This document shows positions 34,705-43,247 of a stretch of 64,000 nt of DNA, piece after piece. Position 1 is the first letter of the stretch. Every line of letters starts with the position of its first letter. Made by a program: the position numbers and the translations under genes. The stretch covers positions 48,505 through 112,504 of the forward strand of contig CAJUQR010000006.1 of the NCBI GenBank assembly GCA_910588185.1, in the 5' to 3' direction. This DNA comes from an uncultured Peptostreptococcaceae bacterium. Lineage in GTDB: Bacteria; Bacillota; Clostridia; Peptostreptococcales; Anaerovoracaceae. The notes under the pieces are model-generated. The model saw only the letters and a list, made by a program, of their open reading frames with translations. It was not told the origin of the DNA and made no database searches.

Positions 34705-37094
34705 ATTCTCTTCTTCCTTTCTCTGATAACTATTATTGCCGCTGCTGCAAAAGATATTATGCTTACAACCGCTCCGGTCCAAAATCCCGGTGCAGTATAG
34801 CATATCTCTATGCTGTGTTCTCCCTTATCTAAAGGAAAACCTACAAACGCTGTGTTAACTATCTGAGCATCTGTTTCTTTTCCATCCACTTTTACTCTGT
34901 ATCCATCTTTATATGGATAAGAAGTTACAAAATACCCATCTCTTGCCATATCTATGGTTCCTTCAAACACCTGATTATTCTTGAGTTTCGAATAAGATAT
35001 GGGAATTTCCACATCTCTGTCAGGTAAATCCATAATATAAACTTTAAAATCTTCTATTGTATACTCGCTTTCTGTCATATCTGTTTCAAGTACACTCGTA
35101 CTTTCATCTATAGACAACACATAATTAAAATGGTAGTTTTCATTTGGATATGGTGCATCTTTTGAAGACAACTTATTTGACATACCGTTTATTTCAATGA
35201 CAACTTCCTTTCCGTCCTTGCGATTTATATTAAAAGATACTATTACAGCCTTATCTTTCACCGGTCTTGACAGCTGTATTTGCCTGCCCTCCCAAGTTGC
35301 GCTGATTTCTTCCGCCGAAGGCGTAACTTGACTGCCTGTGCCTGTTTTGACCACTGTACTTTCAGTAAGAACCGCTAAAGTATCGGGAAATTTGATTTTT
35401 CTGTAATACTCTTCAGATATAACATCATAACTGCCATAACATATCGGAAGCACATTCTTGTTTTCAGCAATAACGTGACCGTCCTTTTGGAGAAGTTCTT
35501 CATATCCAGCAGGTATCTTGTCTTCTTCAGCAAGTACATATCTGATTCCCATAAAATAATTAAAAAATATATTTTGATTGGGAATCAATGCCACTCTGTT
35601 CCTCGAACTTATGGGATTGGCCATAGTATCATAATAAAAATTGCTGTATAAACTGTTGCTCACCGATGAATACATAGCCGTTTTGTTTACCCGCCCGTCA
35701 GCTACAAAGTTACTGCATACAAAATTGTCGCTTAGATAATCGAAACGGTATCGATAGTCGCTGGCTGCACGTGATATTTCTTCAGAAGAAAATCTGTTCT
35801 GCCGCTCATCACCGATTTTAATATAGTCCTCGCCCAATCTATTTATGTTATAGCTTAAAGCTATGGCAACTATCATCAATATGGATATCGCACAAGTCCA
35901 TGACTTTTCATAAAATTTTTCAATTCTGCTTAAAGCTGCCCATATTAGTATCAGTGTCACCTCTGCTATAATCAGCCATTTCCACTGGGAAAAAGCTGAC
36001 GGAATCAGGCAAATCAATGCACATACGACAGATACCCTCTCTTTATCTCTAAAAATTTCTCCCAAAGTATCAATACAAATCCATATGATAACAGGAAGAA
36101 AAGGCATGAGTATTTTGCCTCTGGAATACAGGAATCCGCTCAGCGCCAGAGAGACTACAGGCAGCATCAAACACGCCAGGACTGCAATCGCAAGCTTTCT
36201 CCTTCTTCCGTTTTTGACTGCAAGTATAAGCCCATACAGCGATATAAGAGTTAAACCGCATCCATACGAACTATACAAAAGCCCATCAAAGGAAAGATTT
36301 ATCGCTTTAACAGCCTCCTTTGCAAATACGCCGCCGTCCTTTTCTGTGGATAATATATCCATGGCAGTGGGTAAAAGTAATATTGCTGCCATTCCCACCG
36401 AAACAGCCAGCGATAGTATAGCTTTAACAGTTACAGAGAACTTATCGCTTATTTCACTGTTCCAAAGACAGCTAAAATAATACATTACACATACAATCAG
36501 GCAAGTTGGTGCATAGAAGAAACTATGCAGACAAATCAAGAACGACGATACAATCAAAAGCAAACTCTTTCTTTTTTCAATAAGTACATCAATTCCTATC
36601 AATGCCATTATGAGAAAAGGCATGTAGTTTACAAACATTATCTGTCTGTGAGCATGAAAGAAACACGTTGCCGATGCCATCATTACGGCTCCCATAACTG
36701 TAAATCTCATATCGATGCCCTTACGTTTCAGCCAGAAAAAGCAAAGATTAACGGAAGCAGCCGCTCCTATCAGCGCATATACAGCTATAATGTATTTCAT
36801 CGGTATATCTTTAAACAGACATGATATGAGAACATCCGGTCTTAGCAAGCCGTAATATGCAAGATCATAAGAATTTATCCCTGCCCCTATGTTGATATGC
36901 TGAGGAAAAATCGTGTCCTGCTCAAGCATGGTCTGCCTAAGCGCTTCCGCTGCGCCAACATGCTGACTGTACCAATCTCCCTCAGAACCAAAAAAATTCC
37001 CTTCTCCTATGGGAAGTAAAAGAAGAAGTAAAGTAAATAAGGTTAAAACAATGTAAGGTGAAAATTTAATTTTATCTTTTCTGATTACTTCCAT
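34701..37094 (-). CDS. YfhO family membrane glycosyltransferase
   Basis: 797 residues with about 12 membrane helices in the first 430 and an extracytoplasmic C-terminal domain that ends in a final helix and KKRI. GEGNFFGSEGDWYSQHVG near the N-terminus holds the acidic residues expected of a GT-C enzyme. In Bacillus subtilis YfhO with CsbB and GtcA adds GlcNAc to lipoteichoic acid, and the same trio is present here. The acceptor in this organism is inferred. It is the first gene of the operon; the promoter region contains TTAAG repeats. Confidence 0.82.
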   Translation of the reverse strand: MEVIRKDKIKFSPYIVLTLFTLLLLLLPIGEGNFFGSEGDWYSQHVGAAEALRQTMLEQDTIFPQHINIGAGINSYDLAYYGLLRPDVLISCLFKDIPMKYIIAVYALIGAAASVNLCFFWLKRKGIDMRFTVMGAVMMASATCFFHAHRQIMFVNYMPFLIMALIGIDVLIEKRKSLLLIVSSFLICLHSFFYAPTCLIVCVMYYFSCLWNSEISDKFSVTVKAILSLAVSVGMAAILLLPTAMDILSTEKDGGVFAKEAVKAINLSFDGLLYSSYGCGLTLISLYGLILAVKNGRRRKLAIAVLACLMLPVVSLALSGFLYSRGKILMPFLPVIIWICIDTLGEIFRDKERVSVVCALICLIPSAFSQWKWLIIAEVTLILIWAALSRIEKFYEKSWTCAISILMIVAIALSYNINRLGEDYIKIGDERQNRFSSEEISRAASDYRYRFDYLSDNFVCSNFVADGRVNKTAMYSSVSNSLYSNFYYDTMANPISSRNRVALIPNQNIFFNYFMGIRYVLAEEDKIPAGYEELLQKDGHVIAENKNVLPICYGSYDVISEEYYRKIKFPDTLAVLTESTVVKTGTGSQVTPSAEEISATWEGRQIQLSRPVKDKAVIVSFNINRKDGKEVVIEINGMSNKLSSKDAPYPNENYHFNYVLSIDESTSVLETDMTESEYTIEDFKVYIMDLPDRDVEIPISYSKLKNNQVFEGTIDMARDGYFVTSYPYKDGYRVKVDGKETDAQIVNTAFVGFPLDKGEHSIEICYTAPGFWTGAVVSIISFAAAAIIVIRERKKRI

Positions 37095-37143
37095 AATTAA
37101 TTCCTCTGCTATTTTTTCTCAAGGAGTATGATAAAAAATCCAT

Positions 37144-37192
37144 CTTAAATAAACATAAATACAAGTCTTAAGATTTCTTAAATAAAACTTAA
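37144..37192 (-). promoter_or_regulatory. TTAAG direct repeats upstream of the YfhO operon
   Basis: On the plus strand CTTAA begins at 37144, 37167, 37177 and 37188, spacings 23, 10 and 11. OmpR-family regulators bind direct repeats of this period. The same word recurs in the promoter of the adjacent response regulator. Confidence 0.55.
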
Positions 37193-37225
37193 GACAATTT
37201 CAAAATCGTATAAACAGCACAAAAA

Positions 37226-37256
37226 AGTGTGTAAGGAAAATTATCCCTACACACTC
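37226..37256 (-). terminator. Terminator of the two-component operon
   Basis: AGTGTGTA and TACACACT with an inner GG/CC pair form a stem, followed on the minus strand by TTTTTTG, 30 bp after the kinase stop. Confidence 0.85.
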
Positions 37257-37285
37257 ATATTTGACTTTATCATATTTAATTATAC

Positions 37286-38566
37286 TTAAACTGCCTCATT
37301 TTCATCTTCAATAGGAAAATACAGCATAGCCTTGAATTGATCACAATCGATGTTTATATCAAAGGAACCGCCAAGGGCACCTGTATAAGTGCTGACTATG
37401 GCAAGACCAAGACCGTTCCCCTCGCTGCTTCGTGCCTTATCGCCTCTGGCAAACCTCTCAACTATGTCTTCTTTATCAAAATCCATCATATACCCTGCTG
37501 TATTGGTAATTTCAAGGCACAGCCTTTGCTCGGTCAAGCTCTTTTCAATAAAAGTTTTGACAAAGACCCTAGTGTTTCTTGCTGAATATTTTAAAGTATT
37601 CTCTATAAGATTTTGACATATTCGATACATATGAATATTGTCAGTAATCATATGAGTATCTTCATCAGTCAAAAGGGTAACGAAACTCAAATCACTTTTT
37701 TTAATCCTGTCCTCCATATCAGCCAATATCTGTTCTATAAGGCGGTTAAGCTCTATGGATTCCATATTAAAATCCATATTCCCACTGCTTGCCTTGGCTA
37801 TGGAAAACAGACTTTCTATCATTTCTTTAAGTTTTTCTGCTTTATCTGATATTACCTCCACATAATCTCTTGGCACATCGGTAAGATCTTCTTTTTTTAG
37901 AAGTTCAAGATAACCGACCATGGAAGTAAGAGGCGTTTTCAAATCATGGGATACGTTGGATATGAGATCAACCTTAAGCTGTTCACTCTTTGCTGCTTTC
38001 TCTATACTTTGTTTCTCAAGGTCTACGGCCTCTTTAAGTCTTTCTTTATTTATCTCATTAACGCATTCCATTAGCAAATCAAGACGACTTCGCATAAATT
38101 TTATCAAAACCATCTCCACTACTGTAAATTGAATCATAGTAGTCACAAGCGCAAGATATCCGGTAGCGAAATTAGAATAATACCAGCCTCCGTTCATCTG
38201 TAAATTTAGGAACCACATTGAAGCAAACAGCAATATAGCACATGATATGAGCAAAATTCTCTGTTGATGCTTCCACTGTTCTTTCCACTCCGGATAAAAA
38301 TCGCTGTTCTTAGGTCTCCAATCTTGATATATGATTTTAATCAGCACAGGCAAAGTCAGCCATATTCCAAAGCCTATAACAGCATTTACAATAATGCCTA
38401 TTTTCCAGACTTGTCTTGTGCTTATATAATAAAGCTTGGCTTCATGCAGCAAAACTCCAAGTACAATTATCCCTATCAATATAAGCAAAACTCCCGGTAT
38501 GGTTCTCTTGCCATTGCTAAAAAAAGATTTCATATTTTTAGCTATATTTTTCCATTTTATATCCAA
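37286..38566 (-). CDS. Sensor histidine kinase
   Basis: 426 residues. Four membrane helices lie in the first 160 (about 20-40, 53-77, 109-126, 138-160), with little extracytoplasmic sequence. The H-box SNVSHDLKTPLTSMVGYLELL is at about 203, and an HATPase domain ends with GNGLGLAIVSTYTGALGG. No HAMP is obvious. The TTG at 38566 follows AGGTGG at 9 bp and overlaps the regulator's stop, so the pair is coupled. The absence of a sensor domain suggests that it senses within the membrane, as in the cell-envelope-stress kinases. Confidence 0.9.
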   Translation of the reverse strand: MDIKWKNIAKNMKSFFSNGKRTIPGVLLILIGIIVLGVLLHEAKLYYISTRQVWKIGIIVNAVIGFGIWLTLPVLIKIIYQDWRPKNSDFYPEWKEQWKHQQRILLISCAILLFASMWFLNLQMNGGWYYSNFATGYLALVTTMIQFTVVEMVLIKFMRSRLDLLMECVNEINKERLKEAVDLEKQSIEKAAKSEQLKVDLISNVSHDLKTPLTSMVGYLELLKKEDLTDVPRDYVEVISDKAEKLKEMIESLFSIAKASSGNMDFNMESIELNRLIEQILADMEDRIKKSDLSFVTLLTDEDTHMITDNIHMYRICQNLIENTLKYSARNTRVFVKTFIEKSLTEQRLCLEITNTAGYMMDFDKEDIVERFARGDKARSSEGNGLGLAIVSTYTGALGGSFDINIDCDQFKAMLYFPIEDENEAV

Positions 38567-39245
38567 TTCCCCACACCACCTTTACATATTTTGGCTTTTT
38601 TGAATCAATCTCTATCTTTTCCCTTATATGTCTTATGTGCACCATCACAGTGTTTTCTACGGCAAAGGTCGCAAGTTCATCCCAAACGCTTTCATAAATC
38701 TGCTCTGCCGGAAACACCTGGCCTGCATGCTCCATCAAAAGTTCCAATATCTTGTACTCTGTAGCTGTCAGCTTTACCTCTTTGCCATCTACTATGACGA
38801 TTCTCTGCTTTCTGTCAAGTACCAGGCCGCCGTTTACAATTGTATCTTCATCTTCTTTTGGCAAACTGCCTCCCCATGTGTTATAACGTCTGAGCTGTGC
38901 TTTTACACGTGCAATCAATTCTGCGGCGTTGTATGGTTTACTGATGTAATCATCAGCCCCGAGAACAAGACCTGAGACTTTATCACTTTCCTCTGTCTTT
39001 GCTGAAAGTATTATTGCCGGAATCTTGTAGTTTTCTCTTATCTTCATAAGAGCAGAAAGGCCGTTAAGCCTTGGCATCATCACATCTAAAAGTATCAGAT
39101 CAACGTGATTATTCTCAAGTTTTTCCAAAGCTTCCATGCCGTCATATGCAGTTATAATGCCATACCCTTCAAGTTCCAGCAGTTTTCCCAAAGAATCAAC
39201 GATTTCTTTGTTATCATCTACAACCAAAATGACTTCGCGATTCAT
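38538..39245 (-). CDS. OmpR/PhoB-family response regulator
   Basis: 235 residues: receiver domain with the acidic pair in LVVDDNKEI, phospho-acceptor Asp in LLDVMMPRLNG, and Lys in YISKPYNAAEL, then a winged-helix domain (about 135-235) with HIRHIREKIEIDSKKPKYVKVV. ATG 39245 (MNREVILVVDDN) follows AGAGGAT. Its own promoter carries four 11/12-bp spaced boxes, so autoregulation is likely. Confidence 0.93.
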   Translation of the reverse strand: MNREVILVVDDNKEIVDSLGKLLELEGYGIITAYDGMEALEKLENNHVDLILLDVMMPRLNGLSALMKIRENYKIPAIILSAKTEESDKVSGLVLGADDYISKPYNAAELIARVKAQLRRYNTWGGSLPKEDEDTIVNGGLVLDRKQRIVIVDGKEVKLTATEYKILELLMEHAGQVFPAEQIYESVWDELATFAVENTVMVHIRHIREKIEIDSKKPKYVKVVWGIGYKMEKYS

Positions 39246-39283
39246 TTTATAAATCCTCTCTTGCTTCATGTATTACCAGAAGT

Positions 39284-39335
39284 ATAATAACGCGCTGTTA
39301 AGAAAAACTCAATAAAATTCTTAAAAAAGCCTTAA
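39284..39335 (-). promoter_or_regulatory. Response-regulator promoter with four spaced boxes
   Basis: TTGAGT (39307-39312), 17 bp, TATTAT (39284-39289) on the minus strand. Overlapping and upstream are GTTAA, CTCAA, CTTAA and CTTAA (plus-strand starts 39297, 39308, 39320, 39331; spacings 11, 12, 11), resembling the boxes before the YfhO operon. Confidence 0.6.
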
Positions 39336-39365
39336 TTATTGACTTCTACCACAGGGGAATAGGAC

Positions 39366-39695
39366 TTACATCAATTTTTTTAAATATGCGGCATATCTTT
39401 GCTTTGTTTTTATGTAATTTTCTCTGCCCAAATATATATCTGTTCCGTTTTGAAACTGAACTTTTTGTTCCTTAACCATCAAAATCTTTTCCAAATTTAT
39501 CACAAGCTTTTTCATGCTTCGAAAAAATCTCCCGTCTAAAAGTTCTACAACATTATCCATCTTTTCATAGTAAACAAAAGTTTCGTCATCGGTAACTATA
39601 GCCAGCTTCCTCTGTTGCTGCTGAATATAGACTATATCTTCTATGTTGACTTTACAGCTATACTGTTTCGTAATGACAGGTATGTATCTATCCAT
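39366..39695 (-). CDS. Stand-alone LytTR DNA-binding protein
   Basis: 109 residues consisting almost entirely of a LytTR domain: EDIVYIQQQQRKLAIVTDDE, FFRSMKKLVINLEKI and FQNGTDIYLGRENYIKTKQ follow the family's strand order. There is no receiver, membrane or sensor domain, so activity is probably set by concentration or a partner. RBS GGAGGG precedes ATG 39695. A TATAAT -10 and four tandem GTC-type boxes lie just upstream, pointing to autoregulation. No target gene other than itself is evident. Confidence 0.85.
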   Translation of the reverse strand: MDRYIPVITKQYSCKVNIEDIVYIQQQQRKLAIVTDDETFVYYEKMDNVVELLDGRFFRSMKKLVINLEKILMVKEQKVQFQNGTDIYLGRENYIKTKQRYAAYLKKLM

Positions 39696-39739
39696 ATTTC
39701 CCTCCTGCCCTTATACGCCAAAACATATCTTATGCTCTG

Positions 39740-39745
39740 ATTATA
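39740..39745 (-). promoter_or_regulatory. -10 element of the LytTR gene
   Basis: TATAAT on the minus strand, about 38 bp before the LytTR ribosome-binding site. No good -35 is at 17 bp, which suits an activated promoter. Confidence 0.6.
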
Positions 39746-39773
39746 TCACTTACAAAGTCGGACGTTTTTCATC

Positions 39774-39812
39774 ATTTTGCGACATATTGCGACCTTTTAG
39801 ACAATATTTGAC
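39774..39812 (-). promoter_or_regulatory. Four tandem ~10-bp boxes, putative LytTR operator
   Basis: On the plus strand: ATTTTGCGAC, ATATTGCGAC, CTTTTAGAC, AATATTTGAC, end to end with 10/10/9/10 bp period, one helical turn each. They start 28 bp upstream of the TATAAT of the LytTR gene. Confidence 0.6.
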
Positions 39813-39893
39813 AAATTTAAGATTCAATCCTATTTCAAATTGAGCCATACAACAAAAACTACAGTCTCTTCTATGTCAGAATCAAGCCAAAGT

Positions 39894-40130
39894 CCCGAAT
39901 ATTTGCCTTTTTTCTGCCATTACCCGGGGTTAGACCCCGAAAATCTTTGCTTTTTTGCTAAATTTGCAGGGTAAAAAAGTCGGTTAAATTAGCTTTTTCC
40001 TCGCTATACACCTCATGTAGACCATATTTTATAAAATTCCAGGAAATTTAACCCTGCAAAATTCCTGATTTATATATATTTTTCGGGGGTCGACCCTGCA
40101 AATCACTTAAAAATTACAGATTTATCGGGG
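39894..40130 (+). repeat. Palindromic repeat copy 3 (237 bp)
   Basis: Left arm TCCCGAATATTTGCC is the most eroded; the right end is TTATCGGGG. It contains GTTAGACCCCGAAAATC and TTTTTCGGGGGTCGACCCTG, plus the inner CAGGGT / ACCCTG pair. Arms in left-right order and core like copy 5. It lies in the divergent region before the gene at 40226. Confidence 0.9.
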
Positions 40131-40225
40131 TTGTAGCTGCATATCCTATCTTTTATTTACATCTTATGTTATAATCAGATTATAAAATAGCATATAAACG
40201 CTGATTTGAAAGAGAGGTTAATCAT

Positions 40226-40663
40226 ATGGGGTTATTTTCAAAAACCAAAAATAAAAAAGCATACACTTGGAAAGTTTATCAAGATGTGCTCGGAGATAAA
40301 AAATTAAGTGTGAGAGTAGATACAAAATATAAAGGTAAAAACTATAAAAATACTTTTTATATTCAATTAAAATATAGTGAACAAGAAACAGTAGAATTAC
40401 CAGATAAGGAATTTTTAAATAAGTTGACAAATTTAGAAGAAAAAGCAATGAATTCAGTAAGCGAAACATTTGAAGGAAATATTGTTTTTTTAGGAACGGC
40501 AATATTTGGCGGAAGTAGTTATATCACCTTTGCTTCAAATTTAGATATTAGATGGGAAGATTATATCAAATCAACAATTGATAAAGATTTAATAGTAGGA
40601 ATGTATCCAAACGATAATATGGGCTATTATAATCAAATATTATATCCTGAATTTATAAGATAA
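40226..40663 (+). CDS. Hypothetical protein, AT-rich orphan 1
   Basis: 145 residues, mixed strand/helix, no signal peptide or membrane segment. It begins with a Lys-rich stretch (SKTKNKKAYTWKVYQD). RBS GAGAGG precedes ATG 40226. Base composition is clearly more AT-rich than the flanking housekeeping genes. No family recognised. The pair with the next gene, 25 bp downstream, resembles small immunity-type or accessory cargo. Confidence 0.6.
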   Translation: MGLFSKTKNKKAYTWKVYQDVLGDKKLSVRVDTKYKGKNYKNTFYIQLKYSEQETVELPDKEFLNKLTNLEEKAMNSVSETFEGNIVFLGTAIFGGSSYITFASNLDIRWEDYIKSTIDKDLIVGMYPNDNMGYYNQILYPEFIR

Positions 40664-40687
40664 TATTAAATTATTAAGGAGAACTAT

Positions 40688-41239
40688 ATGGTATTGCAAA
40701 ATAATATATGTAATATAAACATCTCAATAGACCATACATACACGATTGAATCAGCAGACAATAAATCTTATGATTTAATAATAAATCCAATCCATCTGAA
40801 CCGCAATGATATGTATAGAGCTTTTTCGATTGAAATAAATTTATTTTATAAAACAATTAGTATTGTTTTAATAGGTGATTTTTATAGTTATGATACAGAT
40901 TGCGCCATACTTGAAGAAGAAACATTAACTATTTTACAAAATAATATTATAATCCAATTGGATGTAAACAACGGTACTGTATTAAATTTTAAAAAAATTG
41001 ACAGTTTTGGCTTTAACTGTGGGATATATAAAGTGAAGAGCGGTTATATCATATATGGAGAAATAGAAATAACCATGATAGACTTTAATCTAAATAAAAA
41101 ATGGGCTTTTTCCGGTAAAGATATATTTGTATCAACGTCGGGGAAAAAGGCATTTGAATTATGTGAGGACTTTATCAAGTTATATGATTTTGAAGACAAC
41201 TTTTATATGATTGATTTTTCAGGAAGACTTATAAATTAA
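40688..41239 (+). CDS. Hypothetical protein, AT-rich orphan 2
   Basis: 183 residues rich in Ile, Asn and Tyr, predicted beta-rich, soluble, no motif recognised. RBS AAGGAG before ATG 40688 is only 6 bp away. It is transcribed with the preceding gene and is similarly AT-rich, so the two probably arrived together. It ends before a bidirectional terminator shared with rpoZ. Confidence 0.6.
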   Translation: MVLQNNICNINISIDHTYTIESADNKSYDLIINPIHLNRNDMYRAFSIEINLFYKTISIVLIGDFYSYDTDCAILEEETLTILQNNIIIQLDVNNGTVLNFKKIDSFGFNCGIYKVKSGYIIYGEIEITMIDFNLNKKWAFSGKDIFVSTSGKKAFELCEDFIKLYDFEDNFYMIDFSGRLIN

Positions 41240-41253
41240 ATGTACTTATTTCA

Positions 41254-41310
41254 TCAAAAAAATATACCTGACTCGAACGCCCCTTGCGTCAAATCAGGTA
41301 CATATTTCAT
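41254..41310. terminator. Bidirectional terminator between the orphan pair and rpoZ
   Basis: TACCTGA pairs with TCAGGTA, extended through an inner CG-containing stem; TTTTTTT follows on the minus strand, and the plus side has a weaker T tract. Confidence 0.8.
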
Positions 41311-41320
41311 TAATTTTTCT

Positions 41321-41518
41321 TTAAAGTTCTTCTCTTTTATAAGTTATCAAGTCTTCTGCTATTTCGTTTGCGGCTAATGATACAGGTTTATCGATATCGA
41401 TATCTGTAAGAATCGGCTTGCCGTCAATTATGTCTCTGGCACGTTTTGCAGCTAAAATTACTATAGTATATCTGCTGTCTGCTTTCTTTCTGATCTCGTT
41501 AATTGATGGATATAACAT
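41321..41518 (-). CDS. rpoZ: RNA polymerase omega subunit
   Basis: 65 residues. YTIVILAAKRARDIIDGKP is the omega signature, and the length fits the short Firmicutes form. It starts at the gmk stop codon, 41518, in the usual gmk-rpoZ order. Confidence 0.93.
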   Translation of the reverse strand: MLYPSINEIRKKADSRYTIVILAAKRARDIIDGKPILTDIDIDKPVSLAANEIAEDLITYKREEL

Positions 41519-42144
41519 TATGCTTCCTCCTTGTAGCTCTCAATGAGTTCTTCAGCGGTAAAGGCAACCTTTGAATGTTCTGCTACTACGATAGCTTTAA
41601 CTCTTGCCACAGCCTCTTCCAATACACCATTTACCACACAATAATCGTATTTATCTATATACGAAAGTTCTTTTAACGTTTCCCCAAGCCTCAGCTCTAT
41701 AGCCTCGGCTGTTTCTGTTCCCCTGCCCGTAAGTCGCTTGCGAAGCTCTGACATAGACGGAGGCAGGATAAATATAAATACCCCATCAGGATAGTTTTCT
41801 TTGACTTTAAGGGCACCTTGCATGTCTATTTCGAGGATAACATCTATCCCCTGCGCAAGTCTCTTAAGGACCAAATCCTTAGGAGTTCCATAATAATTAC
41901 CATAAACTTCTGCATATTCCAACAGATCACCATCCTCAATATGCTTCTTAAAACTTTCCTTGTCGGTGAAGTAATAACTGACTCCCTCTTCTTCACCCTT
42001 ACGCGGATTCCGCGTAGTCATGGACACAGAGAGCTCCAGTTCCTTTGTTTCTTCAAGAAGTCTCTTGCATATTGTGCCTTTGCCTGCACCTGAAGGTCCT
42101 GACAGTACAAATAATTTTCCGGGATGTTTTTCTGTGAAATTCAT
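41518..42144 (-). CDS. gmk: Guanylate kinase
   Basis: 208-residue P-loop kinase that phosphorylates GMP. P-loop SGPSGAGKGTICKRLL, GMP-binding TTRNPRKGEEEGVSYYF, and the DVILEIDMQGALKVK Walker B region. It precedes rpoZ. remA (DUF370), often between yicC and gmk in Clostridia, is not in the 75-bp gap. Confidence 0.97.
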   Translation of the reverse strand: MNFTEKHPGKLFVLSGPSGAGKGTICKRLLEETKELELSVSMTTRNPRKGEEEGVSYYFTDKESFKKHIEDGDLLEYAEVYGNYYGTPKDLVLKRLAQGIDVILEIDMQGALKVKENYPDGVFIFILPPSMSELRKRLTGRGTETAEAIELRLGETLKELSYIDKYDYCVVNGVLEEAVARVKAIVVAEHSKVAFTAEELIESYKEEA

Positions 42145-42219
42145 TTTGAACTCCTGCTAACTTCAGAATATGTTTATATGAATGATAATTATATCATATT
42201 TTTTATATAAATTCAAGGG

Positions 42220-43104
42220 TTATTCTATGTTTTGCACTTGTTCCCTTATTTTCTCTATCTCGCTCTTTATCTCAAGCATATGGTTAGTTATGGTTATATC
42301 GTTTGCTTTGGAACCAATGGTATTTGCCTCGCGGTTCATTTCCTGAACCAAAAAATCCAGTTTCTTTCCTTCAGCCTCTTTGCCCTCTTTCAATATCTTT
42401 TTAAGCTGCAGCAGATGACTGTTCAGCCTTGTTATCTCCTCATCTATAGAATATTTATCAGCGAATATAGCTGCCTCGGTTAAGATTCTTTCTTCAGGGA
42501 GATTTGCATTGCCATCCAGAAGTTCCGTAATTCTTTCTCTCAAACGAGCAGTGTAGTCTTTAACAACTCCCGGAGCTCTTTCGGCAATTTTATCCAATAT
42601 ACATTTAATCTTTTCACCTTTTTCTATCAGATCCTCTGCCAGCTTTTCACCTTCAATCTGTCTCATGTTTTCCAAATTTGAAGAAGCCTCTGAAACAGGA
42701 ATCAAAATTGCTTTTGTTATCTCCTCTTCATCTTCCACATCAGGAATTGCTTTCATCACATCTGGCATAGTTGCAAGAAGTCTCAGTGAAATTTCTCCGC
42801 ATAAGTCAAAATTCGACTGTAACATTTTAAGATTTTCATAATACTGCTTAGCTATAGGCTCATTGAGCTTTATATTTATATCATTTTCTGTTATATTCTC
42901 AACCATAATGGAAACATCTACTTTACCCCTACGGAGTTTTTCCTTGACTGCGGACTTTACCTTGTCCTCAGCAAAGCTGTAACGTCTGGGCATCTTTATT
43001 GAAATATCCGAATAACGGTGATTTACCGATTTAATCTCTACAGTGATATTTCTCTTTCCATCTGTATATTCACCGCGGCCAAAGCCTGTCATACTTTTTA
43101 TCAT
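42220..43104 (-). CDS. yicC: YicC family endoribonuclease
   Basis: 294 residues starting MIKSMTGFGRGEYTDGKRNI, with the C-terminal EMNREANTIGSKANDITITN that is invariant in the family. YicC homologues are RNases in E. coli. It lies before gmk but has its own promoter (43148-43176). Confidence 0.92.
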   Translation of the reverse strand: MIKSMTGFGRGEYTDGKRNITVEIKSVNHRYSDISIKMPRRYSFAEDKVKSAVKEKLRRGKVDVSIMVENITENDINIKLNEPIAKQYYENLKMLQSNFDLCGEISLRLLATMPDVMKAIPDVEDEEEITKAILIPVSEASSNLENMRQIEGEKLAEDLIEKGEKIKCILDKIAERAPGVVKDYTARLRERITELLDGNANLPEERILTEAAIFADKYSIDEEITRLNSHLLQLKKILKEGKEAEGKKLDFLVQEMNREANTIGSKANDITITNHMLEIKSEIEKIREQVQNIE

Positions 43105-43147
43105 CTGATTTTGCGCCTCTTTTCTTTTAATCTATGATAACGCATTT

Positions 43148-43176
43148 ATTGTACATTAATTGGTGTGATTTGGCAA
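43148..43176 (-). promoter_or_regulatory. Promoter of yicC
   Basis: TTGCCA (43171-43176), 17 bp, TACAAT (43148-43153) on the minus strand, about 44 bp before the ATG. Confidence 0.65.
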
Positions 43177-43247
43177 GGCTTGTTAAGAACAGGATTGTTC
43201 TCCTGTCACTCTGTGTTTTATTAAGTATCATTCCTTCCCCCCTCGCT

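Noticed and set aside
43187..43200. LexA/DinR box GAAC-N-GTTC near the yicC promoter
   Set aside because: The half-sites are separated by six bases rather than four, so it does not match the Firmicutes consensus.
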